Below, one piece after another: positions 1-8,628 of a stretch of DNA of 34,517 nt (the first letter of the stretch is position 1; the number at the start of each line of letters is the position of its first letter). Source of the stretch: Rhodohalobacter halophilus. GTDB taxonomy: Bacteria > Bacteroidota > Rhodothermia > Balneolales > Balneolaceae. The stretch lies in contig NZ_MDWE01000058.1 of the NCBI RefSeq assembly GCF_001715195.1, positions 1-34,517 of the forward strand. The letters run 5' to 3'. Under the pieces are notes generated by a model. It ran no database searches. It had not been told where the DNA came from and saw only the letters and a list, made by a program, of their open reading frames with translations. A program made the translations under genes and the position numbers.

Positions 1-1
1 C

Positions 2-463
2 TCTGTGCCTGTAGCGGTAGTTGGTGTTGTGCCGACGCTGCTGCTTACCGGCACAACATTGAATATGCAGAGTATTATGGGGGTAATCATGCTTATCGGT
101 ATTGTAGTAAACAACGCTATTGTACTGGTTGACTACATCAATCTGATGAGACGTGACCGTGAAATGAATGTTTTTAAAGCTGTGATTGAATCCGGTAAGT
201 TAAGATTGCGTCCAATTTTGATGACAACACTCACGACCGTGCTTGGTCTTCTTCCGCTCTCTTTTGGTTGGGGAGCCGGTGGTGAAATTCAGGCGGCTCT
301 GGCCCGGGTTGTTATCGGTGGACTTACAGCCTCTACATTGATTACCCTTGTATTGATTCCTGTTATCTATATTACAGCCAATGATATTAAGGTTTACATT
401 GCAGAGAAGAGAGAAGCATTCCAAAGTTCCGGAGAGTCGGTACCAGCTGCTCAAGCCGGATAG
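2..463 (+). CDS. RND-family efflux transporter, C-terminal fragment
   Basis: This is the 3' end of an inner-membrane resistance-nodulation-division pump of the AcrB/MexB/HAE1 type, which exports drugs or other small molecules in exchange for protons together with a periplasmic adaptor and an outer-membrane channel. The frame is open from base 2, so the gene enters from the left edge and only about 154 residues are present. The visible part covers the last transmembrane helices. It has the characteristic run [15 protein letters not shown], then [19 protein letters not shown], a G-x-G-G-E segment and the final IGGL..ST..TL..IPV helix. A short hydrophilic tail ends in the stop at 461-463. A strong hairpin terminator follows 26 bases later, so this is probably the last gene of its operon. 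Family is certain; the substrate cannot be told. Confidence 0.9.
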   Translation, partial: SVPVAVVGVVPTLLLTGTTLNMQSIMGVIMLIGIVVNNAIVLVDYINLMRRDREMNVFKAVIESGKLRLRPILMTTLTTVLGLLPLSFGWGAGGEIQAALARVVIGGLTASTLITLVLIPVIYITANDIKVYIAEKREAFQSSGESVPAAQAG

Positions 464-489
464 TCTGTAGTAAATATGTTAGAAATGAG

Positions 490-522
490 ATCCGTGATGG
501 TTCATCTGTCACGGATTTTTTT
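490..522 (+). terminator. Rho-independent terminator after the RND pump gene
   Basis: A perfect 8-bp stem, ATCCGTGA (490-497) against TCACGGAT (509-516), with an 11-nt loop, runs into a T-rich tract at 516-522. It lies 26 bases after the pump stop codon and is oriented to end that transcript. Confidence 0.85.
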
Positions 523-730
523 ATGCAGTTTACCCGTTGAAATTTCTGATATATGGGGAATTGCCTGACGGGATGGGCTTTTGTTTCAAGCAACTCCTAA
601 TAATATAGGGGTAAGCGGACCACTTGGCCAAACGAAATTTTTCAACCTGCATTAATGTATAAGTAATGATAGTCTATATGTAATTTGTTATATTTAAAGT
701 ACGCCTGATATAGAACATAAAATCACACGT

Positions 731-1153
731 ATGCCAAAGAAAATCGGTTCACTTACGCTTTATTCTGTTGATGATCTGCATGAACTGCTCGGAGTAAGCA
801 AAATGACGATCCGTGCTTATCTCAGAGAAGGCCGCTTAAAAGGGCGTAAACTTGGAGTGCAGTGGTATGTGACGGAAGAAGCGATCAAAAGCTATTTTGA
901 TGTAGACTCAAATGATGATCAGCCGGTAGCAGATAAGAAACGGAAACGATCCTATACCTATGTAGTCCAGGGTGTAAATGACTTGGTCAGCGAGACTGAA
1001 GAGTGTTCCACAATTGCCGAAACTCTGGATTGCCTTAACAGCCAGGCTATTATCAGTCTCTTTCAGGTTGAGATTCGAGATGAATCGACCGGAGAGATGA
1101 TTGAAATTGTGAAAGGAAGAGATTTTATAGAACGACATTCAAGTAACTCATGA
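731..1153 (+). CDS. Excisionase/MerR-type helix-turn-helix DNA-binding protein
   Basis: A 140-residue protein. Residues about 10-60 read as a winged HTH of the excisionase/MerR-like class: YSVDDLHELLGVSKMTIRAY followed by LREGRLKGRKLGVQWYVTEE, the usual pattern of helix, recognition helix and wing with a conserved G..W. Residues 60-80 are a basic linker (DKKRKRS). The C-terminal half (about 80-135) has mixed alpha/beta character and I do not recognise it. Proteins of this class bind DNA as regulators or recombination directionality factors. No integrase, phage gene or att-like repeat is visible nearby, so a regulatory role is more likely than excision. The stop overlaps the start of the next gene (ATGA at 1150-1153), implying coupled translation and a functional link with that unknown protein. 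No Shine-Dalgarno is seen before the ATG. Confidence 0.75.
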   Translation: MPKKIGSLTLYSVDDLHELLGVSKMTIRAYLREGRLKGRKLGVQWYVTEEAIKSYFDVDSNDDQPVADKKRKRSYTYVVQGVNDLVSETEECSTIAETLDCLNSQAIISLFQVEIRDESTGEMIEIVKGRDFIERHSSNS

Positions 1154-1431
1154 AGAAAGAACAGACAACGTTACAAGTTTTTGAATTTGGTGATACTCCT
1201 GCAGACACATTCTACTGCCTGGTAGATTTGAGGGTCAGCCCAAATGGAATGGATATTGAAAAAATGAGACTCTCAGACCCACGAAATATCGATTTGCAAT
1301 TTCGGGAGAACGGATGCTTGTTGATGCTGGATGGAGACGAGGTTGAAGAGATTATCCGTCGCGGGGATGCGGACCGGGATCATCTGCACAACTCTTTGTA
1401 TCAGCTCGCATCGGAAGAGGGGATTGTTTAA
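1150..1431 (+). CDS. Hypothetical protein coupled to the HTH gene
   Basis: A 93-residue soluble, acidic protein that I do not recognise. It has no signal peptide, membrane segment or cysteine metal motif. The sequence suggests beta strands at the start (TLQVFEFG, FYCLVDLRV) and a charged helix near the end (DGDEVEEIIRRGDADRDHL). It is probably real because its ATG overlaps the HTH gene stop by 4 bases (ATGA) and it fills its interval completely. Its TAA sits inside the palindrome GTTTAAAC (1426-1433), which also contains the stop of the convergent Nudix gene. It could be a binding partner of the HTH protein, but that rests only on gene order. Confidence 0.6.
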   Translation: MKKEQTTLQVFEFGDTPADTFYCLVDLRVSPNGMDIEKMRLSDPRNIDLQFRENGCLLMLDGDEVEEIIRRGDADRDHLHNSLYQLASEEGIV

Positions 1432-2039
1432 ACTCTCTTCTCAAAGTTGATGGCGAACGGTTCGTTTTCTTTCCACCAGAAATAGGTTTGAATAATGGCA
1501 GTAATGGTTTTGGCATCCTTTAATTCGCCTGTTTGTATCATTCGTAAAGCTTCTGAAAAATGAATCTTGTGGTTGATCAGGAACTCATCATCATCAGTTT
1601 GCTTGACTGACGATTCCAGGTCCCAGCCGACAAACACAAAGATCTCCTCATCGGCATAGCCAATAGCCGGAAAGAGAGAGCCAACCTGCACCAGATTTTT
1701 GCAGGATAAGCCGCTCTCCTCTTCCATTTCGCGCAGAGCTGTTGACTCCGGGGTTTCACCGGGGTCAATTTTTCCGGCAGGAACTTCAATAAATAGTTTT
1801 CGGGGCGGGTATCGAAACTGTTTCAAAAGCATAATGGAACCGTCTTCAAAAACAGGTACAACAGCACTGGCTCCGGGGTGTTTAATCCAGTCTCTTGTTG
1901 ATTCAGAGCCGTCGGGCAGAGTTACATCATCTACATAAACTTGCAGGAGTGCCCCATCAAAAACATGTCTTGAGGAAACAGTTGTCTCTTTTAGCTTCAT
2001 TTCATCGTCTTTGTTGAGGGCTAAATCTTTCTTTTTCAT
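1428..2039 (-). CDS. Nudix hydrolase, ADP-ribose pyrophosphatase-like
   Basis: A 203-residue cytoplasmic Nudix enzyme, most like the ADP-ribose/NDP-sugar pyrophosphatases (NudF/YqkG type), which split ADP-ribose to AMP and ribose 5-phosphate. The Nudix box is complete at residues 89-111: G at 89, E at 95, then REMEEESGL at 103-111, matching GX5EX7REUXEEXGU. It is preceded by the strand FRYPPRKLFIEVPAGK, typical of ADP-ribose enzymes, and has a proline-containing element (SLFPAIGYADE) shortly after the box. The first 13 residues are poorly conserved in appearance, so translation might start at Met14. The gene converges with the HTH/unknown pair and the two 3' ends overlap by 4 bases. Exact substrate is inference. 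Confidence 0.88.
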   Translation of the reverse strand: MKKKDLALNKDDEMKLKETTVSSRHVFDGALLQVYVDDVTLPDGSESTRDWIKHPGASAVVPVFEDGSIMLLKQFRYPPRKLFIEVPAGKIDPGETPESTALREMEEESGLSCKNLVQVGSLFPAIGYADEEIFVFVGWDLESSVKQTDDDEFLINHKIHFSEALRMIQTGELKDAKTITAIIQTYFWWKENEPFAINFEKRV

Positions 2040-2108
2040 TTCGATATTTATTACTGTGTTAAAAAACGTATTTTCTACTGGTAATTATGCTAACTCCAAA
2101 CAGATGGG

Positions 2109-2699
2109 ATGAGAGAAGCTGTGAACATAGATGGTGAAAAGGTATTGGTTAGAGACGACATTTACACGTTGTCTAACTTTATTTCCCTGTCTCGGGTGCT
2201 GGTGGTTTTCCCCATCATCTATCTCCATATGCAGAATAACTACCAGGTTACAACAGCAATATGGGTGTTAATCCTGTACGGAGGGATATCTGATTACCTG
2301 GACGGATTGGTTGCGCGCTGGCGTAATGAGATTTCAGAGCTGGGTAAGTCTTTGGACCCAATTGCGGATAAGCTGATGGCGTTTTTTCTGTTCATCTACA
2401 CCGTATGGCTCGGCTGGATTCCGCTGTGGTATTTTGCACTGGGAGTGGTGCGCGATTCGTTGATTATGGCGGGTTCAGCCCACATCAAAAAAAAGCGTGG
2501 AAAAGTTGCCATGTCGATCATGTCCGGTAAGATTACCGTAAATTTAATGGCAATCTATTGGATTAGCGTCTTCTTTTTCCCGGAAGCAAAAAACGTTCAA
2601 ACCTTTTTTATGGTTGCTTCTGCAGTGATGATGATCGTCTCTTTTGTAGAGTATAAGCAACGGTATCACAAAATTATCAGTGGTGCAGATTTTAATTGA
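2109..2699 (+). CDS. CDP-alcohol phosphatidyltransferase, PgsA-like
   Basis: A 196-residue integral membrane enzyme of the CDP-alcohol phosphatidyltransferase family. It transfers a phosphatidyl group from CDP-diacylglycerol to an alcohol, most often glycerol 3-phosphate on the way to phosphatidylglycerol. The signature D-x2-DG-x2-AR-x8-G-x3-D-x3-D is complete: D62, D65, G66, A69, R70, G79, D83 and D87. The N-terminal YTLSNFISLSRVL resembles the LPNxLTxxR start of PgsA, and several hydrophobic helices follow. The gene lies 38 bases upstream of ftsY and is probably co-transcribed with it, so membrane lipid synthesis is paired with membrane protein targeting. A PgsA assignment is likely, but phosphatidylserine-synthase or cardiolipin-type relatives cannot be excluded. 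Confidence 0.85.
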   Translation: MREAVNIDGEKVLVRDDIYTLSNFISLSRVLVVFPIIYLHMQNNYQVTTAIWVLILYGGISDYLDGLVARWRNEISELGKSLDPIADKLMAFFLFIYTVWLGWIPLWYFALGVVRDSLIMAGSAHIKKKRGKVAMSIMSGKITVNLMAIYWISVFFFPEAKNVQTFFMVASAVMMIVSFVEYKQRYHKIISGADFN

Positions 2700-2737
2700 T
2701 TTATCAACAACGTATTAAAGTTATTTAGTTTTCGAAT

Positions 2738-3694
2738 ATGAGCTGGTTAAATAAACTTGGATTAAAGAAAAAAGAGAAGCTGGACAAAGGCGTTGAAAAG
2801 AGCCGTGATGGGCTGCTATCAAAAATTGGAAAGAGTATTGCAGGGAAGGATCAGGTTGATGCTGCCACATTGGATGAGCTTGAAGATGCGCTGATTACAT
2901 CAGACGTTGGTGTGAAAACCACGATTGAAATTATTGAAAGGATTGAAGAGCGTGTTGCAAAAGATAAATACATCTCTCAGAATGAGCTTCAGGAACTGAT
3001 GCGGGATGAAATTGTGGCTTTATTGAAAGAGAATAAGCCGGATCAGCCCGCAGAATTTGATGCCGATTTTCCTCATAAACCACACGTTGTTATGGTTGTG
3101 GGCGTTAACGGTGTTGGGAAAACGACCTCAATCGGGAAGTTGGCAAATATGTATAAACTTGCCGGAAAAGATGTGGTGCTGGGAGCAGCAGATACATTTC
3201 GGGCGGCTGCGGTAGATCAGCTTAAAATCTGGAGTGAGCGCGCAGGTGTGCCAATCATTCAGCAGGGGCAAAATGCAGATCCCGCCGCTGTAGCTTACGA
3301 TACAGTTGCTTCTGCAAAGGCTAAAGGTGCAGACATCGCCCTGGTTGATACTGCAGGTCGGCTTCACAATAAAAAGTCGCTAATGGAGGAGCTTGGGAAA
3401 ATAAAACGTGTAATGGGGAAAATAGTTGATGGCGCTCCACACGAAATCTTATTGGTGCTCGATGCTTCAACCGGACAAAACGCCATGCAGCAAGCTAAAG
3501 CGTTCACCGATGTAGTGGATGTTACCGGGCTTGTACTGACCAAGCTCGATGGAACCGCGAAAGGCGGGATTGTAATCGGAGTATCAAATGAACTGAATGT
3601 TCCGGTAAAATATATTGGAGTTGGCGAACAAATCGAGGATTTGCAGGTTTTTGACCGCGTAGCATTTGTTAATGCTCTATTTGGATTGGATTAA
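2738..3694 (+). CDS. ftsY: Signal recognition particle receptor FtsY
   Basis: A 318-residue SRP-receptor GTPase that docks ribosome-SRP complexes at the inner membrane and hands nascent membrane proteins to SecYEG/YidC. The N domain occupies roughly residues 15-100, with ALITSDVGV. The G domain has the P-loop GVNGVGKTT (122-130), DTFRAAAVDQL (152-162), DTAGR (204-208), TKLDG (268-272) and the closing GVGEQIEDLQVFD. The long acidic A domain of E. coli FtsY is missing and only a short lysine-rich start (KLGLKKKEKL) remains, as in many bacteria outside Enterobacteria. The gene follows the PgsA-like gene by 38 bases and precedes the CHAT gene by 60. Confidence 0.97.
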   Translation: MSWLNKLGLKKKEKLDKGVEKSRDGLLSKIGKSIAGKDQVDAATLDELEDALITSDVGVKTTIEIIERIEERVAKDKYISQNELQELMRDEIVALLKENKPDQPAEFDADFPHKPHVVMVVGVNGVGKTTSIGKLANMYKLAGKDVVLGAADTFRAAAVDQLKIWSERAGVPIIQQGQNADPAAVAYDTVASAKAKGADIALVDTAGRLHNKKSLMEELGKIKRVMGKIVDGAPHEILLVLDASTGQNAMQQAKAFTDVVDVTGLVLTKLDGTAKGGIVIGVSNELNVPVKYIGVGEQIEDLQVFDRVAFVNALFGLD

Positions 3695-3725
3695 GTACTT
3701 TACAAATTGAGCAGGGTTCATTAAC

Positions 3726-3753
3726 ATATCAGACCAACGTTGGTCCCTGATAT
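3726..3753. promoter_or_regulatory. 28-nt dyad abutting the CHAT gene start codon
   Basis: The arms ATATCAG-ACCAAC (3726-3738) and GTTGGT-CC-CTGATAT (3739-3753) are complementary except for an extra CC in the right arm. The core GACCAACGTTGGTC (3732-3745) is a perfect palindrome with no loop. The element ends one base before the ATG at 3755. The loopless core fits a protein-binding operator better than an RNA terminator, and no T-tract follows. Its role is inferred. Confidence 0.45.
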
Positions 3754-3754
3754 T

Positions 3755-6700
3755 ATGAAACACACTGCTCAACCTGCTCATATAACACCTGTATTTCGCT
3801 CTTCTTACGCTTTCCTGGTCACTGTTATCGCTACCACGATATTCAGTCTGCACTCAACAGATGTTGCTGCACAAAGCAGATCCGGATTATTAAATCAATT
3901 TGATGAGGCAGTACGTGCCTATCACTTTGAAGAACCCGACAGGTCAAAAAAGATATTCAAAGAGATCGAACCTCGTATTTGCGAGGATGAATCGTTAGCG
4001 GAGCTTTGTGTGGATGTCCACCTCTATCAGTCCTTGTTTTATCGCAACGAATGGGATCTGGTTAACACAGAGCATCATATAGAGCGTGCTTACCAAACGG
4101 TGTTGGAAAATTTAGGTGAAGACCACTTTAAAATGGCTGAAGTGTATGTACAATATTCATACCTTTATGAAAGCCAATCAGAGTTGAATACAGCGCTTGA
4201 GTGGAGCAGAAAGGCTATCTCTATAGCGGATAATTACCAGGAAAAAAAGATTGTCGCTTCACAGGCATATACAAGTTTGGGGTACGTTCAAGATACGGCC
4301 GGCGATTATGAAGGTGCTCTTGCCAATTACCATACAGCATTGGAGATATTGGAAGATGCCAACCGGGGTTTTGAACTGAACCGGGCCCTATCAATTACAC
4401 ACAACAATACAGGCATATCGCACAGAAAAGCAGGAGAATTCGATAAAGCGATAGAGCATTTTGAAAAAGCACTTGCGGCAGCCATTGAGGCTTACGGGGA
4501 GAATCACACCGAGGTAGCACTGATCTATAATGGCATTGGAACCTACTACTATTCAATCAGGGATTTGGGAACAGCAACAGAGTATTTCAAGCGCACAGCG
4601 GCCACGTTTGAAGATGCCGGTGAGACAAAGTCTGATCGACTGGCCCGGGTTTATAACAATATTGGCCTCATCTATATGATGATGGATGAATTGGAAAATG
4701 GCTTGAACTACTTAGAACAGTCTCAAGTGATTAAGGTAGAGCTGTTTGGAACTGATCACCTTGAAACGGCTGTCGGGTATCACAATCTGGCATCTCACTA
4801 TCTGGCAAATGAGAAATTTGATGAGGCCGAGGAGAATTATGTCAGAAGCCTGCAGATCAGGAAAAACATCTATGGAGAGAATCATCCAAATTTAATTCTG
4901 CCATATACAAATATGGCAAATTTGTATATACAATCTAAGAGATTTGAGGAAGCGGAATCAGCGCTTATGAAAGCCCTGGAAATTGGAGTTGACAAACTCG
5001 GAGAAGGACATCCTGAAGTGTTATCAATCTATGCGCAGCTTGGTGAGATTTATACTGAACAAGGCGGTTTGAAGGAGGCAGAGGCATTTTATCAAAAGGC
5101 GATATCCATATTGATCAACTCAACGTATACACCAAGTGGTAATTCCATTGATGTAAATAATGTTACCTATCCGGTCAGATTTATCGAAGTGACAAAATCG
5201 TTGGGAAGATTAAAAATGAAGCTGTATCGGGAGGATGCAGATAGAAATCATTTGCATGAGGCGTTAAATCTATTCAACTTCTCGGCCGCGGCTATTGATC
5301 TGTTGCAGACACAATATCAAAGTGAATCGTCCAAGCTGCAGCTTTTGGATAATTACTACACCATATTTTCAACGGCAGCTGATGTATATCACGAGCTTTA
5401 CGAACTCACCGGCGAAGATGATTGGTTGGCAGAGATGGTTAATTTTATGGAGAGAGGCAGAGCGAGGGTGGCCGTTGAGCTGTTGCAAAATGTGCAGGCA
5501 AGGACGTTTGGCGGGGTGCCTGAAGATGTATTACGAGACGAGCGTCTTTTAAACGAAACAGTGACCCGTCATTTTCAAGAGCTGAATGTTGAGAAAGAGA
5601 AGGGAGTAGAAGCAGATTCAGGTATTATCAGAAGTTATGAGGATTCACTATTTACATCCAGACGTGAATTGATTCGTTTTACAAATTCTTTGGAACAAAC
5701 CTACCCTTCTTACTATGAGCTAAAATATGATCAAACCACTGCTACACTTTCCGACATTCAGGAGGTGCTCAGGTCTGATGAGACTGCAATTTATTACGCT
5801 TTTGGAGAGGAGAAAATTTACAGCATTGTGGTAAACAAACGGAGTGTGGGCGTTGCGGCTATGGAGGAGGATGGAGTTAAGATCAGGAAGAGAATTGATG
5901 AGTTGCGGGAAGCCGTGATTGAACAGAATAAACATGTATATACACAAAATGCAGTAAGCCTGTATAATCTCCTGATCAAACCCGGTGCGGATTATATTGA
6001 AGGCAGCTCACTTCTTCTATTCCCGGATCAATCTCTTCATTACCTTCCGTTTGAGCTTCTTTTGACTGAGGACAGATCTGATCACGAGTATCATCAACTT
6101 CCCTATTTGGTGAACAGGTATCCGATACAGTACGCTTCTTCGGGTACGGTTTTAAGGGCAATGAAAAATCAGAAACCGGAGATTCCCAGGAATCTGATGG
6201 CCATGGCACCGTTTAACGAGTCGATCTCCCGATTTGATGAGGTGGATATGGCAGATAAACAAAGATACTTTGATGAGTTAACTCCGCTTCCGCTGACCAC
6301 CTATGAGACGAATAGAATTTCAGAACTGTTCAGAGAAAAGCGATCCATTAGCGACTATATTTTCCCTGAGCGGGTAACGGTCTATCAGAACACAGAGGCC
6401 ACAAAAAAGAAGCTGTCTGATCGTTCGGCAATGAACTATAATTTTATTCACATTGCTTCTCACGCTTTTGTAAATGAATCAAACCCGGAGCTATCCGGTA
6501 TCCTGTTAAGGGAGGAGGATGGCGAAAGTGGAGTGTTATATGTAAGCGATATCTATAATCTGCAGCTGAATGCAGATTTGGTTGTTTTAGGTGCTTGCGA
6601 AACAGGTCTTGGTGATGTTCACAAAGGGGAAGGCATGATTGGTTTTACGCGTGCATTTACCTATGCGGGAGCGTCAAACTTGATGGTTTCCATGTGGAGA

Positions 6701-6865
6701 GTGAATGATCAGAATACGTCAAGGTTGATGATCGATTTTTATCAAAACATTCGAAGTGGGAAGAGTTATGGGGAGGCACTTCGGAATGCTAAGTTAAAAC
6801 TCATTCAAAATCCCGAGACAGCAAATCCAATCCACTGGGCAGCATTTGTACTAAATGGAAGGTGA
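3755..6865 (+). CDS. Exported TPR-CHAT domain protein (caspase-like peptidase fold)
   Basis: A protein of 1036 residues from the ATG at 3755; an in-frame TTG at 3740 lies inside the dyad and is less likely. Residues about 17-40 form a Sec signal peptide ending near VAA-Q, so the protein should act outside the cytoplasm. Residues about 90-460 are a run of tetratricopeptide repeats of the kinesin-light-chain/MalT style (repeated GE-HP or GE-H followed by YNNIG-type helices). A helical linker follows. The C-terminal CHAT domain (roughly 720-1036) carries the expected catalytic pair: His903 in HIASHAF and Cys948 in VVLGACETGLGD, then the typical GEGMIGFTRAFTYAGASNLMVSMW segment. CHAT domains are caspase/separase-clan cysteine peptidases. 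Both catalytic residues are present, so it may be active, but the substrate is unknown. It stands alone downstream of ftsY. Confidence 0.9.
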   Translation: MKHTAQPAHITPVFRSSYAFLVTVIATTIFSLHSTDVAAQSRSGLLNQFDEAVRAYHFEEPDRSKKIFKEIEPRICEDESLAELCVDVHLYQSLFYRNEWDLVNTEHHIERAYQTVLENLGEDHFKMAEVYVQYSYLYESQSELNTALEWSRKAISIADNYQEKKIVASQAYTSLGYVQDTAGDYEGALANYHTALEILEDANRGFELNRALSITHNNTGISHRKAGEFDKAIEHFEKALAAAIEAYGENHTEVALIYNGIGTYYYSIRDLGTATEYFKRTAATFEDAGETKSDRLARVYNNIGLIYMMMDELENGLNYLEQSQVIKVELFGTDHLETAVGYHNLASHYLANEKFDEAEENYVRSLQIRKNIYGENHPNLILPYTNMANLYIQSKRFEEAESALMKALEIGVDKLGEGHPEVLSIYAQLGEIYTEQGGLKEAEAFYQKAISILINSTYTPSGNSIDVNNVTYPVRFIEVTKSLGRLKMKLYREDADRNHLHEALNLFNFSAAAIDLLQTQYQSESSKLQLLDNYYTIFSTAADVYHELYELTGEDDWLAEMVNFMERGRARVAVELLQNVQARTFGGVPEDVLRDERLLNETVTRHFQELNVEKEKGVEADSGIIRSYEDSLFTSRRELIRFTNSLEQTYPSYYELKYDQTTATLSDIQEVLRSDETAIYYAFGEEKIYSIVVNKRSVGVAAMEEDGVKIRKRIDELREAVIEQNKHVYTQNAVSLYNLLIKPGADYIEGSSLLLFPDQSLHYLPFELLLTEDRSDHEYHQLPYLVNRYPIQYASSGTVLRAMKNQKPEIPRNLMAMAPFNESISRFDEVDMADKQRYFDELTPLPLTTYETNRISELFREKRSISDYIFPERVTVYQNTEATKKKLSDRSAMNYNFIHIASHAFVNESNPELSGILLREEDGESGVLYVSDIYNLQLNADLVVLGACETGLGDVHKGEGMIGFTRAFTYAGASNLMVSMWRVNDQNTSRLMIDFYQNIRSGKSYGEALRNAKLKLIQNPETANPIHWAAFVLNGR

Positions 6866-6936
6866 TCATTCTGGTCTCACCAAAGAGAAAACGAAAAGAT
6901 ACACCGGACATTAAATGCCCGCTGTGGAAAATTTAT

Positions 6937-8628
6937 TTAGCGCGGAAGCTGGCGAGTAATTTCAATAAACTCCTGATTATCAACCGTAGGCCGGCCATCA
7001 TAGTTTGCAACTTTAACGGTCGATGTATAGATCAGTTGGCTAACTCTTGAAAGCTTTTCAAAATCAATTTTATCAATATCATCGGAAGGTCTGTGATAAT
7101 CTTCGTGAACTCCGGTGAAGAAGAAGACAAATGGCACTCCGAGCCGGCCAAAATTCCAGTGGTCGCTTCTTCTGTAGAATTGGTTCGAATCCTGTAGGTC
7201 ATTATATTTTCTGTCGAGCCTCATCTGAACACTGCGATCGTTAGCCTGTGCCACAAGGCTATCGAGCTCTGCAGAAATAATTTCACCCCCAATCAGATAG
7301 ACATAGTCGGTGTCGCCTTTCTGAATGTTTTCCGGGTCACTTCGACCAATCATATCGGCATTAAAATTGGTTACCGTATTTTCGATTGGAATAACAGGGT
7401 GATCTGAATAATAGCGGGAACCGAGAAGACCATTTTCTTCTCCACTTACATGCAGAAAGAGAATACTTCGTTTGGTTTTAAAGCCGCTTTTTTGAGCTTC
7501 ATTAAACGCATGAGCTATCGACATCAAAGCGGATGTACCGCTGCCGTTGTCATCAGCACCATTGTAAAGTGGGTCGCCCGACTCATCCGGTGCCCCGATT
7601 CCGACGTGATCATAATGTGCCATCAGTACAACCACTTCATCTTTCAGCTCCGGGTCGGCACCTTCGAAGTAAGCTATTACGTTTTCTGCATCCAGGTAGC
7701 CGGGTCCGTCATAAGGAGTGTAGTCCAGGTAAAAACCGGTTTTTTCGGCAGTGAACCCTTTGATGTTTTGCGTTAGCTCACTTTTGTATCGGTTTAAGTT
7801 TTCTGAAGATTCGAGACCGAGAATGGATGCAGCCATATCAGGACTGATTTGTAAAACACCTTTTGGAAAACCGGATTGATTATTACGCTCCAGGTAGGCA
7901 AGACTGATGCTCTCCGGCTGACTCATCAGGTCCGAGCTCATTATCGAGAGATCGTTAAATTCGGCCTGAGTCATATCTGATATGAGGAGGATTCCGGCGG
8001 CATTGTACTGTCCTAAAATAGATCGGAGCCGGCTGTTGCTGCCCAGGCTTGGGTTAACAAGTGTATCGCCATCAACCACATACGGAATATCTTCAAAAAT
8101 CATCACCCAGTTTCCCCGGATATCTGCCCCGGAGAGGTGTTGTACTTCACGCTCACTGTCATTCACGCCAAATCCGCCAAAAATAATGTCGCCACTGAGT
8201 GAGGCACTACCTCCAAACATTCGGATAAAGTGACCCGACGATTCCGGGGATTCTACACTGTAATGATACTGTAGTGTATCCGGTTCATTGATTTTAAACA
8301 TGTTATACACCAAGCTGTCGGTATACTCTGCATTCAGCCGGTAAGTTTGAAAGTATGTTCCATCATCCCCCTTTGGCTCAAAACCGATCTGCTGATAGTA
8401 CTCGGCCAGGTAGCTGGCTGCTTTTTTCTGTCCATCCATTCCGGTGGAGCGTCCTTCAAGTGAATCGTGTGCGATGACCGACAAGTGGCGCTCCAAAAAC
8501 TGAGGTGTGATTTGTGTTCTGTACTCAAGCAGATTTTCTGTGGATGTGGTTTGTTGCAGTGACGATTGTGTTGCGCAGCCGACTAAGCCTGCCACAAGGA
8601 GAGTCAGAGGTAATATTAGTTTTTTCAT
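6937..8628 (-). CDS. M28-family zinc aminopeptidase, lipoprotein
   Basis: A 563-residue exported peptidase. The lipobox LVGC puts the lipidated Cys at 18. The N-terminal part holds an inserted PA-like region, and the peptidase core spans about 320-545. Expected co-catalytic zinc ligands are visible: His338 in AHYDHVG, Asp360 in GADDNGSG, Glu398 next to the general base Glu397 in GEENGLLGS, Asp425 in NADMIGR and His512 in YHRPSDD. M28 enzymes usually remove N-terminal residues from peptides. The ATG (8626-8628) overlaps the scpA stop codon (ATGA on the minus strand), so it is probably translated from the scpA message. That partner is a chromosome-condensation gene and has no obvious functional link. 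The 3' end faces the CHAT gene across 71 bases with no clear terminator. Confidence 0.93.
   Translation of the reverse strand: MKKLILPLTLLVAGLVGCATQSSLQQTTSTENLLEYRTQITPQFLERHLSVIAHDSLEGRSTGMDGQKKAASYLAEYYQQIGFEPKGDDGTYFQTYRLNAEYTDSLVYNMFKINEPDTLQYHYSVESPESSGHFIRMFGGSASLSGDIIFGGFGVNDSEREVQHLSGADIRGNWVMIFEDIPYVVDGDTLVNPSLGSNSRLRSILGQYNAAGILLISDMTQAEFNDLSIMSSDLMSQPESISLAYLERNNQSGFPKGVLQISPDMAASILGLESSENLNRYKSELTQNIKGFTAEKTGFYLDYTPYDGPGYLDAENVIAYFEGADPELKDEVVVLMAHYDHVGIGAPDESGDPLYNGADDNGSGTSALMSIAHAFNEAQKSGFKTKRSILFLHVSGEENGLLGSRYYSDHPVIPIENTVTNFNADMIGRSDPENIQKGDTDYVYLIGGEIISAELDSLVAQANDRSVQMRLDRKYNDLQDSNQFYRRSDHWNFGRLGVPFVFFFTGVHEDYHRPSDDIDKIDFEKLSRVSQLIYTSTVKVANYDGRPTVDNQEFIEITRQLPR

Noticed and set aside
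731-1153. Prophage or integrative element remnant suggested by the excisionase-like HTH
   Set aside because: No integrase, tRNA, direct repeats or phage structural genes are visible around it.
3755-6865. Defence system of the craspase type
   Set aside because: The CHAT protein has a signal peptide and no CRISPR array, Cas gene or other defence partner nearby.
6862-7050. 62-codon frame overlapping the CHAT stop codon by 4 bases
   Set aside because: The overlap looks like an operon junction, but most of the frame is antisense to the M28 peptidase C-terminus and the sequence shows no domain.
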